Assembly: GCA_022749755.1 (NCBI GenBank)
Contig: CM040440.1
Span: 3,805,769-3,869,768 of the forward strand
From: Azadirachta indica
Lineage: Eukaryota > Streptophyta > Magnoliopsida > Sapindales > Meliaceae
Direction of reading: 5' to 3'
DNA length: 64,000 bases
Positions within the stretch are counted from its first letter, which is position 1, and each line of letters begins with the position of its first letter. A program made the position numbers and the translations under genes. Shown one piece after another: positions 36,669-47,757 of this stretch. Under the pieces are notes generated by a model. That model had not been told where the DNA came from. It was given only the letters and a program-made list of their open reading frames with translations, and ran no database searches.

Positions 36669-38612
36669 ATGGAGACATTTGACACACTGAGCCACGACGA
36701 TGGACAAGACCACACTCCCTTGGATTACAACGTTGATGACGTCCTCCCTTCTCAACCCTACGAGTCCCCCTTCGCTTCTTCTCCTCCTGCTCCTGCTGCG
36801 GACTTCGCTCCTCCTCCCCTACCTTCTGCAGACTTCGCCTCCCCATTTGAGACCGATGTCAACGTCAATAACAATTATAATGACAGTGATCGTGATGATA
36901 ACTTGTTTGTTTCCCATGAGCCCGTGTTGCCTCCTCCCGACGAGATGATGCCTATGCCTGAGCCCATGTTGCCTCCTCCTAACGAGATGATGCCGGAGGA
37001 AGGCTTTGCTCTCCGCGAATGGCGCAGGTCAGTTTCATTTTATACGCTTTAGTCTTGGTTCGTGACTGCATGTTAAACTATGGTCATCTTTCAAAGATTA
37101 TGTAACCAATAACGTGATTAAGATCTATTAATTTGAATGACAAAATTTTTAATTCAATTGTTAAGAATAGAAATAGTGAAAAACAGAATCACAGTATGAT
37201 GACTAATATTTCGAAAAGCCACACAAACTCTCAACGTCTCTTTGTCATTTTTGTTTTTTTAATTTTGGTTTAGTACTTCTTCCTAAAGAATATGTTGTGT
37301 TTTCTGAACACACTGACGAATATGGTTTCTATATGTTATAATTTGCGTATTTAAATGAAATTTTGATTCTCATGGAATGTAATCTAATCATCATTTTTCT
37401 CATTTTATTGGGCGTTTATGCATAGCATAGCCTTTCAGAAACTTGTTCAATTTAGATGGCTAGTTACGTTATCTTGATCTGGTGCATTATTAATAGTCAA
37501 TAAAGTAATATTTAAGTTGTTAATTTGCATAATCTTCTGTGCTTTATTTTGAAAGCGAGATAACTATAAAATTCAGTTTTCTTCTCAGTGCACCACCATA
37601 GCCTTACCGTAATGGCATCAAATTTGTGATTGTGGAACTTTTAATTTCCAATGGTACAGTCAAAATGCAATCCATCTGGAGGAAAAGGAAAAAAGAGAGA
37701 AGGAGATGCGGAATCAGATTATTGATGAAGCTGAAGACTTTAAACGAGCTTTTTATGAGAAAAGAAAGCTCGATATGGAAAGAAACAAGGCTAACAACCG
37801 AGAAAGGGAGAAGGTACAACTTCCAAGAATCAATTTTCATTTAGTTCCAATGTTCACATCCCTCCCACCCTTTTGCAGGGTTGTTGGCTTTTCATATTTT
37901 CCATACATCTTTCTGTTTCATACTTTGGATAAACAGATTTTTGTTTCCCGTGTAGCTTTACTATGCCAACCAAGAGAAGTTCCACAAAGAAGTCGATCAA
38001 CATTATTGGAAAGCAATAGCCGAGCTCATTCCCCGTGAGGTTCCTAACATTGAGAAGAGAGGCAGGAAAGATCCTGATAAGAAGCCTTCAATCACGGTTA
38101 TTCAGGGTCCAAAACCTGGAAAACCAACTGATCTTACTAGAATGAGGCAAATGTTTATGAAGCTGAAACAGAATCCTCCATCTCATATGATGCCTCCCAA
38201 AGATGGCAAGGATACAAAGGACGGAAAAAATGCGAAGGATGGGAAAGATGCAAAAGATGACAAGGATGCAAAAGGTGGCAAGGATGCTAAAGACGGGAAA
38301 GATGCTAAGAATGAGAAGGATGCTAAGAATGGGAAAACTACTGTACCCAGTCCAGCCAGGGCTGCTGCAGGGAGTGCACCCATATCACCTGCTAAAGATG
38401 CAGCTGCAGCAGAAAACACACCCGCATCACCTGCTAAAGATGCAGCTGCAGCGCAGAAGACACCCGTAATGCTTGCTGATGATGCATCTGCAGCAGGAAA
38501 TACTCCCTCATCACCTGCCAAAGATGTTGCGCCAGACACACCCAAGCCAGAGACATCTGCAGCAATTGAGGGTGAGGAAGATGCTAAACCAGAAGCAGCA
38601 ATCACTGATTGA
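36669..38612 (+). CDS. CLC1: Clathrin light chain with long repetitive C-terminal tail
   Basis: Three exons: 36669-37027, 37660-37813, 37956-38612, giving 389 residues. The N-terminus is acidic and Pro-rich, with two copies of LPPPxEMMP. The central heavy-chain-binding coiled coil follows ([16 protein letters not shown]... to about residue 215, with [10 protein letters not shown]). Next is the plant-typical [18 protein letters not shown]. From residue 253 a lysine/aspartate array of KDGKDA-like units runs about 46 residues (38199-38336), then three or four [13 protein letters not shown] units to the end. Light chains bind clathrin heavy chain hubs and regulate coat assembly at the plasma membrane and trans-Golgi. 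Arabidopsis CLC1 is, as I recall, about 340 residues, so the tail is longer here. A small intron phase check (Ser at the first junction) supports the exon borders. Confidence 0.9.
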
Positions 38613-40527
38613 CATTGCACTATTTGCGTATTCTACACAACCATTAGTTACGGGGAATAAGAGCAGCTATATGGAGATGTGTTCCAGTCTGCAGCATGGG
38701 ATATGAGGAGCTTTCTTCTTGACCTGCTTATTTTTTGTAGGCCAATTAAAATTTTATTCAATTCTTTCCACTAATATTGATGTTTATGTAGCTAAATTTT
38801 GTAGAAGTTTGCATATTATGCATAGTTTGTTCGCTAGACTGTACCCGGCTCCCTTGGTGAGCCGTGACAGCTTGATCCTGGTCAAGAAAAATGCAAAACA
38901 AATTTTGGATGAACATTCATCTCCTAAATTTAGTTCTTTGAACCTTTTAGGAAGGTTAATCTCTTTTCTAGTGGAAGGAAGGAATCGAGATTTGTTTGGG
39001 GATGCAGGATATGTAATAAAGAGATTAGAAGGTGTCAAATTACTTGAAAAAGAGAAATTCCTGGGCCATTGATTTTTCCTTGCCAGAAATTTATTATACA
39101 GAATAGAACTGACATTTCTAGAGATTTCCTGACAGAGTACTAGAAAATAGAAGCAGCAAGCTCATAGACTCTTACGAGGCCTGGCTGCATTCTAGTTTGT
39201 TAATGTTGCTCTGTCTTTGACCCCCAAAACCCATCACACAGAATACGAAGAGAGAGAACTTGAGTTAAAGGGCAGCAGTAACAGTAACATTACAGAGAAT
39301 CATAAGATTACAGTAAACGAATCAAAAAATTGTATGATCAAATTCGCAGCAGAGTTTATTTGTTCACGTGAAACTCGATCGCTTTGATTCGACCGCTTTT
39401 TTCTTTCCTTATTGCCTGGTTGGCAAAATTCTGTTGATCGAAGTGCATAGAAAAATAAAATTAACCAACTGAAAATTCCAAAGAGAAGATTTGAAGAGCG
39501 GTGGAAATCATTAGTTATCCATTTGGACTTGAACATTTGGCAATTTTCACACGACAAAGAAATGTGTAGTTACAATCAGTGGGGATCTCCACCACGTGCG
39601 GTGGTCACACTCTCCTTGTCACCACTCACAACCCACCAAACCGGTTTTGCTACTTGGTCTTGGTGGGGGCTTGGAATCACTTCACATGTGAGAAATAATA
39701 ATCATAATAATAAAGATAAGGTTAGGTTATGTTATCTACATTCTACAGAACATGCAGCTGAAAGCACTACAAAAGTTCAGCTCGTGGATGTGATAAACTC
39801 CCCAACGGCCACACTTATGCAGATGGAGATTAAAGGTAATCGATCATAGATATTATAATAAATTGGGTACATCCAAATTCTAAGGATTCTTTGTGGAATT
39901 CTATCAACCAATCATAAGGAAACTGTTCATTTGTTGTGAAAAGGGGTGTCGGTTTAACATATGATTAATAATGCTTGTCAACAATCGACATTTCAACATA
40001 AGAACTGGGTAAAATGCGCCAAACTGCCCTGCGCTTGATCATAATTATTCAACTGTACCAACGATTAATTATGCATCAACTGAATCAACTGAAGAAAGAA
40101 GTAAAGTGCATAAGGCTCCACGGAGCTCCTTGTCTACAAACATAACACAATCTCATTGACGATTCATTCAAATTTCAATGGTCCAAATTCATTAAATACC
40201 ACAGGACCCACGAACTTACATCAAACATAATAGCAACATAAAATAAACTATTCTTATACGCTCTATCTCCTTTGGAGATGGCTACATCTACACACGGATT
40301 GGATAACATAACGGCACAATACAAAAATTAAAATGAAAAAAAAAAGGTAAAAAGAAAAAAGAAAGAGCATTGGATGCTATCATGTTGTCCGATTGCTACT
40401 TTCTTTTTTTTTTTTAAAAAAAAAAAACAATAGACAAACTGCTTGTTGACATAATATTAAAAGTGGCTTATTTTCAGTGCTATGCTTTCTGTTAAAAGAA
40501 GAAGATTTCACCAAGCTATTATATATT
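38613..40527. other. Intergenic, no supported gene
   Basis: Clathrin light-chain 3' UTR, then AT-rich DNA with homopolymer runs near 40337-40360 and 40404-40428. Frames at 38719-39072 (+) and 39523-39849 (+) have no recognisable domain. Confidence 0.55.
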
Positions 40528-42428
40528 TTAGGGGGAGAAGAAGTTGAGGCGAGAGGTGTAAGTTGCTTTTGGAGACCAATTTCTTGGAATGACTTCCCTT
40601 GCAGAGAGTGTTCTTCCTGTTGATAATGTTGTTAACTTGACTGAGAATGGTCCTTTTAAGGGTCCCCCAATAATACACCAATTTGCACCCCATAAATGAT
40701 TCATCTGCAACCACTCGCCTGAACTTGCCTGCCATAAAAAATATACATCGGAATGAGTTTATTGCTTTATAAAAAGCACTTGAAAATGAAAAGTGCCTTA
40801 AGTGATTTTATAGTACCAAAAAAATTACACTCTACTTTTAATTAAGAGTAGCAACAATGTCACTTGCCAGTTGAACAGAAGAAAAAGCAGGGCAAAAACC
40901 ATTAAGAGCAGCACACGCATAAAATATTACGACAAATAAAATAATAATTCTTTTGTGAAGATTAAGCAAGGGCAATGTTTTGTTAATAAAAGCATAGATA
41001 TCTTGGGCAGTGGCACATGATGAGGAAGCGACACATCCGCGATATTAGGACTTGTCTTGTTAATTCAGGGGGTTTAAATTATTTAATCTACCATACTTCA
41101 GATTACCATTTACTGTTCTAATAATTTTTCTAAAGCATGTGTATGCTGCAGCTCCTTTTAGGGAAATGAGAAAGTGCATAACTTTTGAACGCCCGTAACT
41201 TAAATCAAAGCATATCAAATAAGTCTTTACACTTTATTGACTTGAAGAAAACAGATTAAGGGAGAAGGATTCTTACTTCTCTTATATGCATTGAACCAAC
41301 ATCACCATCTCCATCTTCAAATTCCACCAAAAGGGATAGCCAATAATCTGTAGAACCTTCATTAACATGGAAGGCAATATTCCTTCCAGGGTATTTACAG
41401 GGAGTCCTAAAACAAACCCAAAAAGAATGATAAAAATTTACCACCAAAGATTAAAAATTATTTTAAGGAACAAACAAACAAGCCTAACGTGACAAAAGAG
41501 AGGACAGAGTGAGTCAGTCTGAGTCTTGGAGAGATTAAATTATACCGTCTATAGATGACTGCGATCTCGCCTCGGTCACGGAGTTGGCCACTCTCGCCAG
41601 CAATGGCCATGCGACCGAAGGCAGCACCGCTGAGGTCGAAGTGAGTGCGGCCGTTGGAGCAGTAGCCACCGGGGCATTCGTCTGTTACAATGATTGTGAC
41701 GGCCCGCCTTGAGCAAATGCTGTTGTCCAAGCACCTAACTTTGTAGCATGCCCCGCACCCCTCACCGTTCTTGAATAGTATTGGGCTCACTGCGCCTACT
41801 CTGGCCCTCAGTGGCTTCACGTCTACCAATGAACCATACCCACATGCCCCTCCTGTACGTTACATATTGATATTATAATTTTCACAGACTCAACAGCCCA
41901 AAATTTTTGCTTGGAAAAAGTAAGCGAGCTTGAAAATTGTTTGTAAAATTTTAACAGAAGCCAGAAAGATGGTATGAAAGTTCCACATTTGGGCATAATT
42001 TAGCCCACTTAGTAGAATTCCATAAAACAAAATTTGTTAAGTGAACTCAAGCTCAAAAGCACTTTCAGACACGTTCTTTCTTAATCTGACTTAACGCCGA
42101 CGGGTTTCGAGTCAACTCACTGAGCTTTTACTAAAATACGATGTATGTGCAAAAGCGAACTTAAGCAGCTAGCTTGAAAGTTGAAAAAGATCCTGATTCG
42201 GAACTCACACACAACAGTTACAGCTACTAGCAATGAACAAAAGGGTACAATGTGGGACCTACCGTCACTACCGTCTCCGTCGGGGCTGCCGTACCATGTG
42301 GCAGTAGCCGCCTTCCAATGTGGGTCTGTCACTGGGTGTTTAAGCTGTGACGACGCAACAACTAAACACTTGAACGCCAACAAAAGGCAAAAGCACAAGA
42401 CTTGGCTGAACTCCCGGCGGCACCGCAT
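40528..42428 (-). CDS. Beta-expansin (EXPB1/EXPB3-like)
   Basis: Four exons on the minus strand: 42428-42263, 41852-41546, 41406-41277, 40728-40528; 267 residues. Signal peptide (about 1-26, hydrophobic CFCLLLAFKCLVVAS), then the six-Cys double-psi barrel domain (ATATWYGSPDGDG, GGACGYGSLVDVKP, CGACYKVRC, VTDECPGGYC) with the conserved THFDLSGAAFG (HFD motif), then the C-terminal CBM63-type domain (VEFEDGDGDVGSM, SSGEWLQMNHLWGANWCI, ending LNFFSP). Expansins loosen cell walls non-enzymatically at acid pH; this one is secreted to the apoplast. Length is typical. All conserved Cys and the HFD motif are present. The adjacent clathrin light chain and tetraspanin genes match the Arabidopsis order, pointing to the EXPB1/EXPB3 clade. 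Confidence 0.93.
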
Positions 42429-43063
42429 TGTGTTTATCGGAAAATAGGCGGCGGCACAGAACGAACACCACCAAAACTACTCCTCCGTTTCACTAGTAAA
42501 ATGTGATGCAAAATAAACTTTGCCGACAGTTTTTTATTTGCTTTTTATTTTATTTTTTTTTAAAACTAGTGAAGACAGAAACTATTGTGCGGAGGCTGTG
42601 TGCCTGTCAGGTTCTATAAATAGAAGAACAAACGAGAAAGAAAGTTTCGGGGAGTTCTTTTAGGTGACCATGTGAGACACAGTTTTAGTCTTATTTACAA
42701 GCGGAGCCACTTCCGGGGGTCCCACCGGCGGTTAAGGCGTTAAATCCGCGTTTCAGTGTTGGGAGCATATGAGTATTGAAGGGAGTGGGGGTAGTTTGGT
42801 CATTTGGTGAATGGACCGTTAAGATTGTTGCGATACTGGGCCATGTGAAGAAGCGGAAAAACAGTAGTTAGATGTTGACAGAACAACAGATTAAAAGATC
42901 GATTGTTGACTCCAAACCAAAGCGATGTCGTTTTAACACATACGGAATAGACGAAGGTGGCATATGTACGTATTATGAATCTGATACAAGCAATTATAGC
43001 GGCCGAAGTGTGAATGTGTTTAGCCAATTTCGGTGACCTGTTTGTAACTGTATTGATGGAAAA
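42429..43063. other. Expansin 5' flank
   Basis: Promoter-side sequence of the minus-strand expansin gene, then single-copy-looking DNA up to a retroelement fragment. No gene seen. Confidence 0.5.
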
Positions 43064-43497
43064 AGTCCGGGAGCCTTCAAGTTCGCCAAGGCATGGCATG
43101 AACAAGCCGATTTAGTTAGGGCATACCTAGATAAGGCGGCTAAGAAGATGAAGAAGTGGGCGGACAATAACCGAAGGGACGTGGAGTTCCAAGAGGGGGA
43201 CCAAGTCATGGTGAAACTCTTGCCCCAACAATTCAAGACATTGCGCAAAGTACACAAGGGATTGGTTCGACGTTACGAGGGACCATTTCCGATCATAAAG
43301 AAAGTGGGCAAGGTGTCATATCGAGTTCTTCTTCCCTCTAAATTGAAGATTCACCCCGTCTTCCATGTAAGCATGTTAAAGCCTTACCATGGAGATGAGG
43401 AAGACCCGAGCCGAGGGGAGTCAAAACGGGCTCCAACTGCTGTGGTAACCTCTTTCGAGAAGGAGGTTGAATGTATCCTTGCAGATCGACGAGTTAA
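43064..43497 (+). mobile_element. Ty3/gypsy pol fragment: integrase C-terminus
   Basis: The frame reads AFKFAKAWHEQADLVRAYLD, then a basic stretch, VKLLPQQFKTLRKVHKGLV, RRYEGPFPIIKKVGKVSYR, HPVFHVSMLKPYHGD and, after a linker, ILADRRV. This is the integrase C-terminal region leading into a chromodomain-type tail of Ty3/gypsy elements. It is cut off at about 43497, where the inverted core fragment begins. Confidence 0.8.
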
Positions 43498-43735
43498 CAC
43501 AATTTTCTTTTTCCAACACAATCTCGAACGGACTCCTATTAGTCGCCTCGCTCCGCTGCAAGTTGTAAGAAAATTGAGCCACATCTAGCAACTTAGCCCA
43601 ATCCCTTTGGTTGGCACTCACATAGTGCCTCAAGTATAATTCGAGCAGTGCATTGACACGCTCGATTTGTCCGTCACTTTGAGGATGAAAGCTTGTAGAA
43701 AAATTAAGGTCCGTTCCAAGTAGCAAAGCAATCAA
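43498..43735 (-). mobile_element. Ty3/gypsy pol fragment: integrase core, inverted
   Basis: The minus strand encodes LLGTDLNFSTSFHPQSDGQ, ERVNALLELYLRHYVSANQ and the SYNLQRSEATNRSPFEIV segment, the 3' half of a retroviral-type integrase core. In an intact element this would lie just before the neighbouring plus-strand fragment. Here it is inverted and both pieces point toward the junction. Confidence 0.8.
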
Positions 43736-43739
43736 GCAA

Positions 43740-43918
43740 TAAACTTGAGTTGTGTTAATCACTCTTCACTCAAACTCTTATTGCTCTCTCTTCTATTCAT
43801 AAGCTTCCGATTTAGCGCATTGCGGGTGTTGAAGGCTTGTTTAGTGAGCGGAGTTACTAAGCGCCGCACGGTCGAAGCGAGTGAAGAGAGTGAGGCCGTG
43901 ACAGTTGGTATTAGAGCA
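43740..43918 (+). mobile_element. LTR 3' end with initiator-Met primer-binding site
   Basis: A C/T-rich U5-like stretch ends with ...GTGACA (43903). It is followed two bases later by TGGTATTAGAGCA (43906-43918), which differs at one position from the usual initiator-Met tRNA primer site TGGTATCAGAGCA. The rest of the LTR is missing; the internal region was replaced or lost. Confidence 0.65.
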
Positions 43919-43920
43919 TT

Positions 43921-44835
43921 AAAATTGTTTCTCTTGTATTTCCAAAGAGCATTAAAATTTTAATTTAAGAATTTTGGCAAATTTCGCTTTACCAAAAAAA
44001 AAAAAACCCATCATGAAATAATGCAACAAATTTTACTGTTTGACTCTTAACCATCTTTTCACATTATCAAAAATTTTTTAATTAGATTTTGATCAGTCTA
44101 TAAATTTACCTTCACTTATTATTTGATTTTCAACATAATATAAACCAAAAGTCATAAAAGTAGAAATTTGATATGTTCCAAAATGCCCTTCAAGAGGTAT
44201 GAAGTTATAATGTCTGAAAAATTAGTAATAAAACATAAACCTAGTTTGTACGCACAAAGTCACAGAGATTGGGAAACGATTTTCTAATTTAATTCAAACG
44301 TAACAAAGGGGAAAATTTTTTCTACGAAGTGGGAACCCTAAAAAGGCTAATAGCAATGAATTATCGGCCAAAAGTGGCCCAAGAAGGCTAATCCTGTCTA
44401 GTTTTTGCGTCTTATCCATCCAACACATAGAAGATACACTACAATAAAGGCAATAGAGCATCATACCAATCAATCAATAAACCAATTTGAGCAAATCAAT
44501 AAATGTGTCATAAATGATGTAAGCTTCATTACATGACTCATATTTCATACACTCGTATTAAGCAAATTATCTTCGAATTTTATAAAATATTTGTCAATAT
44601 TAATGCTACAAAGAGGAATTAGATTAATTTCCACTACTGATATGCATGTTGCTGTCTCCACTAACTCATAATTTAGAGAAAAATAAAATAAAAAATAAAG
44701 GCCTTAAATCAAGCCCCGAAAAATCTTACATTACCCAAAAAGTGAAAGAAAGCTACCCTTAATTGGTGGAGAAAGCAGATTTCCATGACTTATTAGAAAA
44801 TGAAATACAGTCTTTTTGTCCTTTTGTGTATATAC

Positions 44836-44866
<31 letters not shown>

Positions 44867-47757
44867 TCTTGAGCACTGGATTCAATCTTATATGTGACTG
44901 ATCCAAGGCCCCAGCAATTCCAGAAGAAATTGAATTAAATGCTAAATTTAAAAGGAAGCTCCTTCCAAATTTCTATGGAAAATTTGCATACATTAATCCT
45001 TCTCACTTTGTTCGAAGCTTTAGACATTAATTAATTATTGCATGCGACAAACTAAGCTTGTCGGCGGAAGATTTTAATTCTGCAACTATATATAGCTACC
45101 CATTCATTCAAACGTTAATTTCAACTACACTTCCCCTTTTATTTTATTTTTAATCATAATATATATAAAATGGAAATTGAGTATATGTGTCCACATTACA
45201 TGAACATTATCATAGCATTATCATATAGTTTAATTGCTGTTATATATGTTAATATATTATTCATTAACTGACTAAACTGATTTTAACGTACTGTTTGTCC
45301 CGGCAAAAGTAATGAAATGCCTTCGTATATAACAATGGATTTATTACTTATAACTCACTCTAAAATCATCATGATACTAGTTCATTAATTTTCTTAATGA
45401 ACATGCATGCATACGTCTTATTTACGTCTAAGTAAGACATATTTTCAGTTCTCTATGACTGATTTGAGCATCGAATTTTCTTAAACAAAATTTTATTTAT
45501 ATTATCTCCGGAGAATATTGTTGACTTCTGCAAGAGTTTAAATGAGTATGTGAAAGAGAGAATAAATTTTCCTAGTTAAATTTGAAAACTAATAGACACT
45601 GCTGCAATATGTATATAATTCATATATAATTAAGATTAGTGTATGTATGCAAATGGTTGTGCTCATAGTCATAGTCATATCCCATTGCAGGCCGTGATAT
45701 TCATACTTAAATTCTCAGGATAGGTTATATAAAATCATCGATTATCGTTATTTGAATGGACTAATATTATAGGTAGTAGCCATCCATGTTATATTAATAA
45801 TCAATCATAAAGCTTAGAGACAACGCATGGAACAAATAAAAGGGGGTTAGTGCTCATTAATAAAAGAAGATTAATTTCAATGAATCTTACAATTAATTAT
45901 TAAATAGCATCCCATTATTATTTCTTTGACTAAATTAAGTTTCGATGCAAACACCCCTCGAATTTATTATTATTGTTAAAAAAATATTGCATTATGTAAC
46001 ACAAATATGCACGATACCATACTTCGTGAAAAAAGAAATACTTTAAATAAATTAAATATTATATGATTATGTTATGTGGTAGTAAAAAGGAGCTACACTT
46101 AAAGAAGAAGAAGAGAAGATATACAGTTTGTGAATCCATTCAGCTAACAGCACAAACTGTCTTTATTTTTATAACCAAATCAATTAATTATCTTTTATTG
46201 AATCTCTGATATTATTATATTATAAAGAACATAACACGGGTGTCCACTGTTCAAAGAATGAGTGCCTGAATCACGCTTTACTAAAAGAGAAAGGAAATTA
46301 GAATCAAGAGCAAAGAGAAAAGCTTGCCTTGCTACCTCTTTACTAAAGTCTCTTTTGCTTGCTTGCTTTATTTTTTTGAGTCTTTTGTCAAGTTTTTCCT
46401 TTCTTGTTTCGTGGTAGAAGTTGTCAAAGCTCTTTATGGGATGTACTAAGTCAATGCTAGGGTGTTCATTTTGATTATGCACATGCTGCTTTCACATAAC
46501 ATTTTAGTTGTGTTTTTCACTTTTGGGGGAGATTGATGATCTAATTGAATGGTTTGAATGCATTGTTGTATTGTCAAGGACACTGCTTTTTTTAACCATT
46601 TGGGCTCTTTCCGAGATCAAGTTTAAACCTGATTTATAAGATAATTGTTTTATTTGTGAAAAATTTTATCTACCATATATTAAATAGTTTAGATAAATTT
46701 TCTTCCACATACGAAGATAAGATAATATATAAATTAAATGAAAATAAAAAAATAATATTATATGCAGCTTTTCTAAAATTTTTAATAAATTTTAATATAA
46801 TATTAATAATTTATACATATAACATAAAAAAAAAATTAATATTCTCTCCCATAATGGAAAATACAAAAAGTAGATAATCATCTTGCGATTTAATCTTAGC
46901 TTAAAGGGTGCTTTTGACTCGAATAAAAACATCTCTAACGGGGGCACAATTTAAGCACTTCATAGAAAAGTACTTGCAACGTGACTGCATGTGGAAACAA
47001 CAGTGGGAGGTTGATAATGACAGCATATAAAACAGGTGTTAATGTAACATGTTTTGTAATACTAATTTCACCTCAAAATTTTATGCTCTTCCAACGCCGT
47101 CAAACAATTGTTCAACAGTAACAGGCTGCTTCAACCTAATGCCAAATGTTGCCGGGAATCAACCAGTTAATAAGAGCACACAATTTGTCTGAGTTTATTA
47201 ACTACAAGTCTTTATCATTGCATCTCTTTTTAATGTTAAAATGAAATAAGCTAATTGCAAGTGATGAACTTAATTGCTGGGGTTAATTATTTACTTAACC
47301 AAACGTAACAGAAGAGATCAAAGCATGAGAGTTCAGGTTTCAGAGAGCTATCCCAAGTAATGCCCTTTAAGTTGTATGCACAAAACACGAGAATTTTGTC
47401 AGCTCTAAGTTGATCAGAAGTTTATCCATCTTCAATCTTTAATTATCATCTGGGCTGGTACGATAAAAAAGGCCTCCTGCTGCCTCCCTGCACTTCTTAT
47501 CCATCTGGATGTAAATTCCCGTCTGGTGCAAATTGTCTCATCTGTTTGCCTAATTAAGGTAGTAAAAAGATGAAAAAGGATGAATCAGAAAGAACTGAAA
47601 AAAAAAAAAAAATGAAAATCAGACTCTGTTCACATGGCATCAGGTGATTTTTTTATCTGTTTGGCCAACTGTAAAAGATTCAGTTATTTAACAACGTGAA
47701 TTTCATGTACAATCAGCTTCTGCCTACAGAATGCACTAAGCCTAATCAGCATGGAGT
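43921..47757. other. 3.8-kb gene-less interval
   Basis: AT-rich DNA with a TA tract near 44840-44865, poly-A runs and no credible coding region. The minus-strand frame 46195-46482 has biased Lys content but no recognisable family or signal peptide. The right end holds the tetraspanin 3' UTR. Confidence 0.6.

Noticed and set aside
38719..39072. 117-residue open frame after clathrin light chain
   Set aside because: Lies in or just after the 3' UTR and has no recognisable domain.
39523..39849. 108-residue open frame (+)
   Set aside because: Composition and length compatible with chance; no family features.
46195..46482. Lys-rich 95-residue open frame (-)
   Set aside because: No signal peptide, no family likeness, and no neighbours or splice context to support it.
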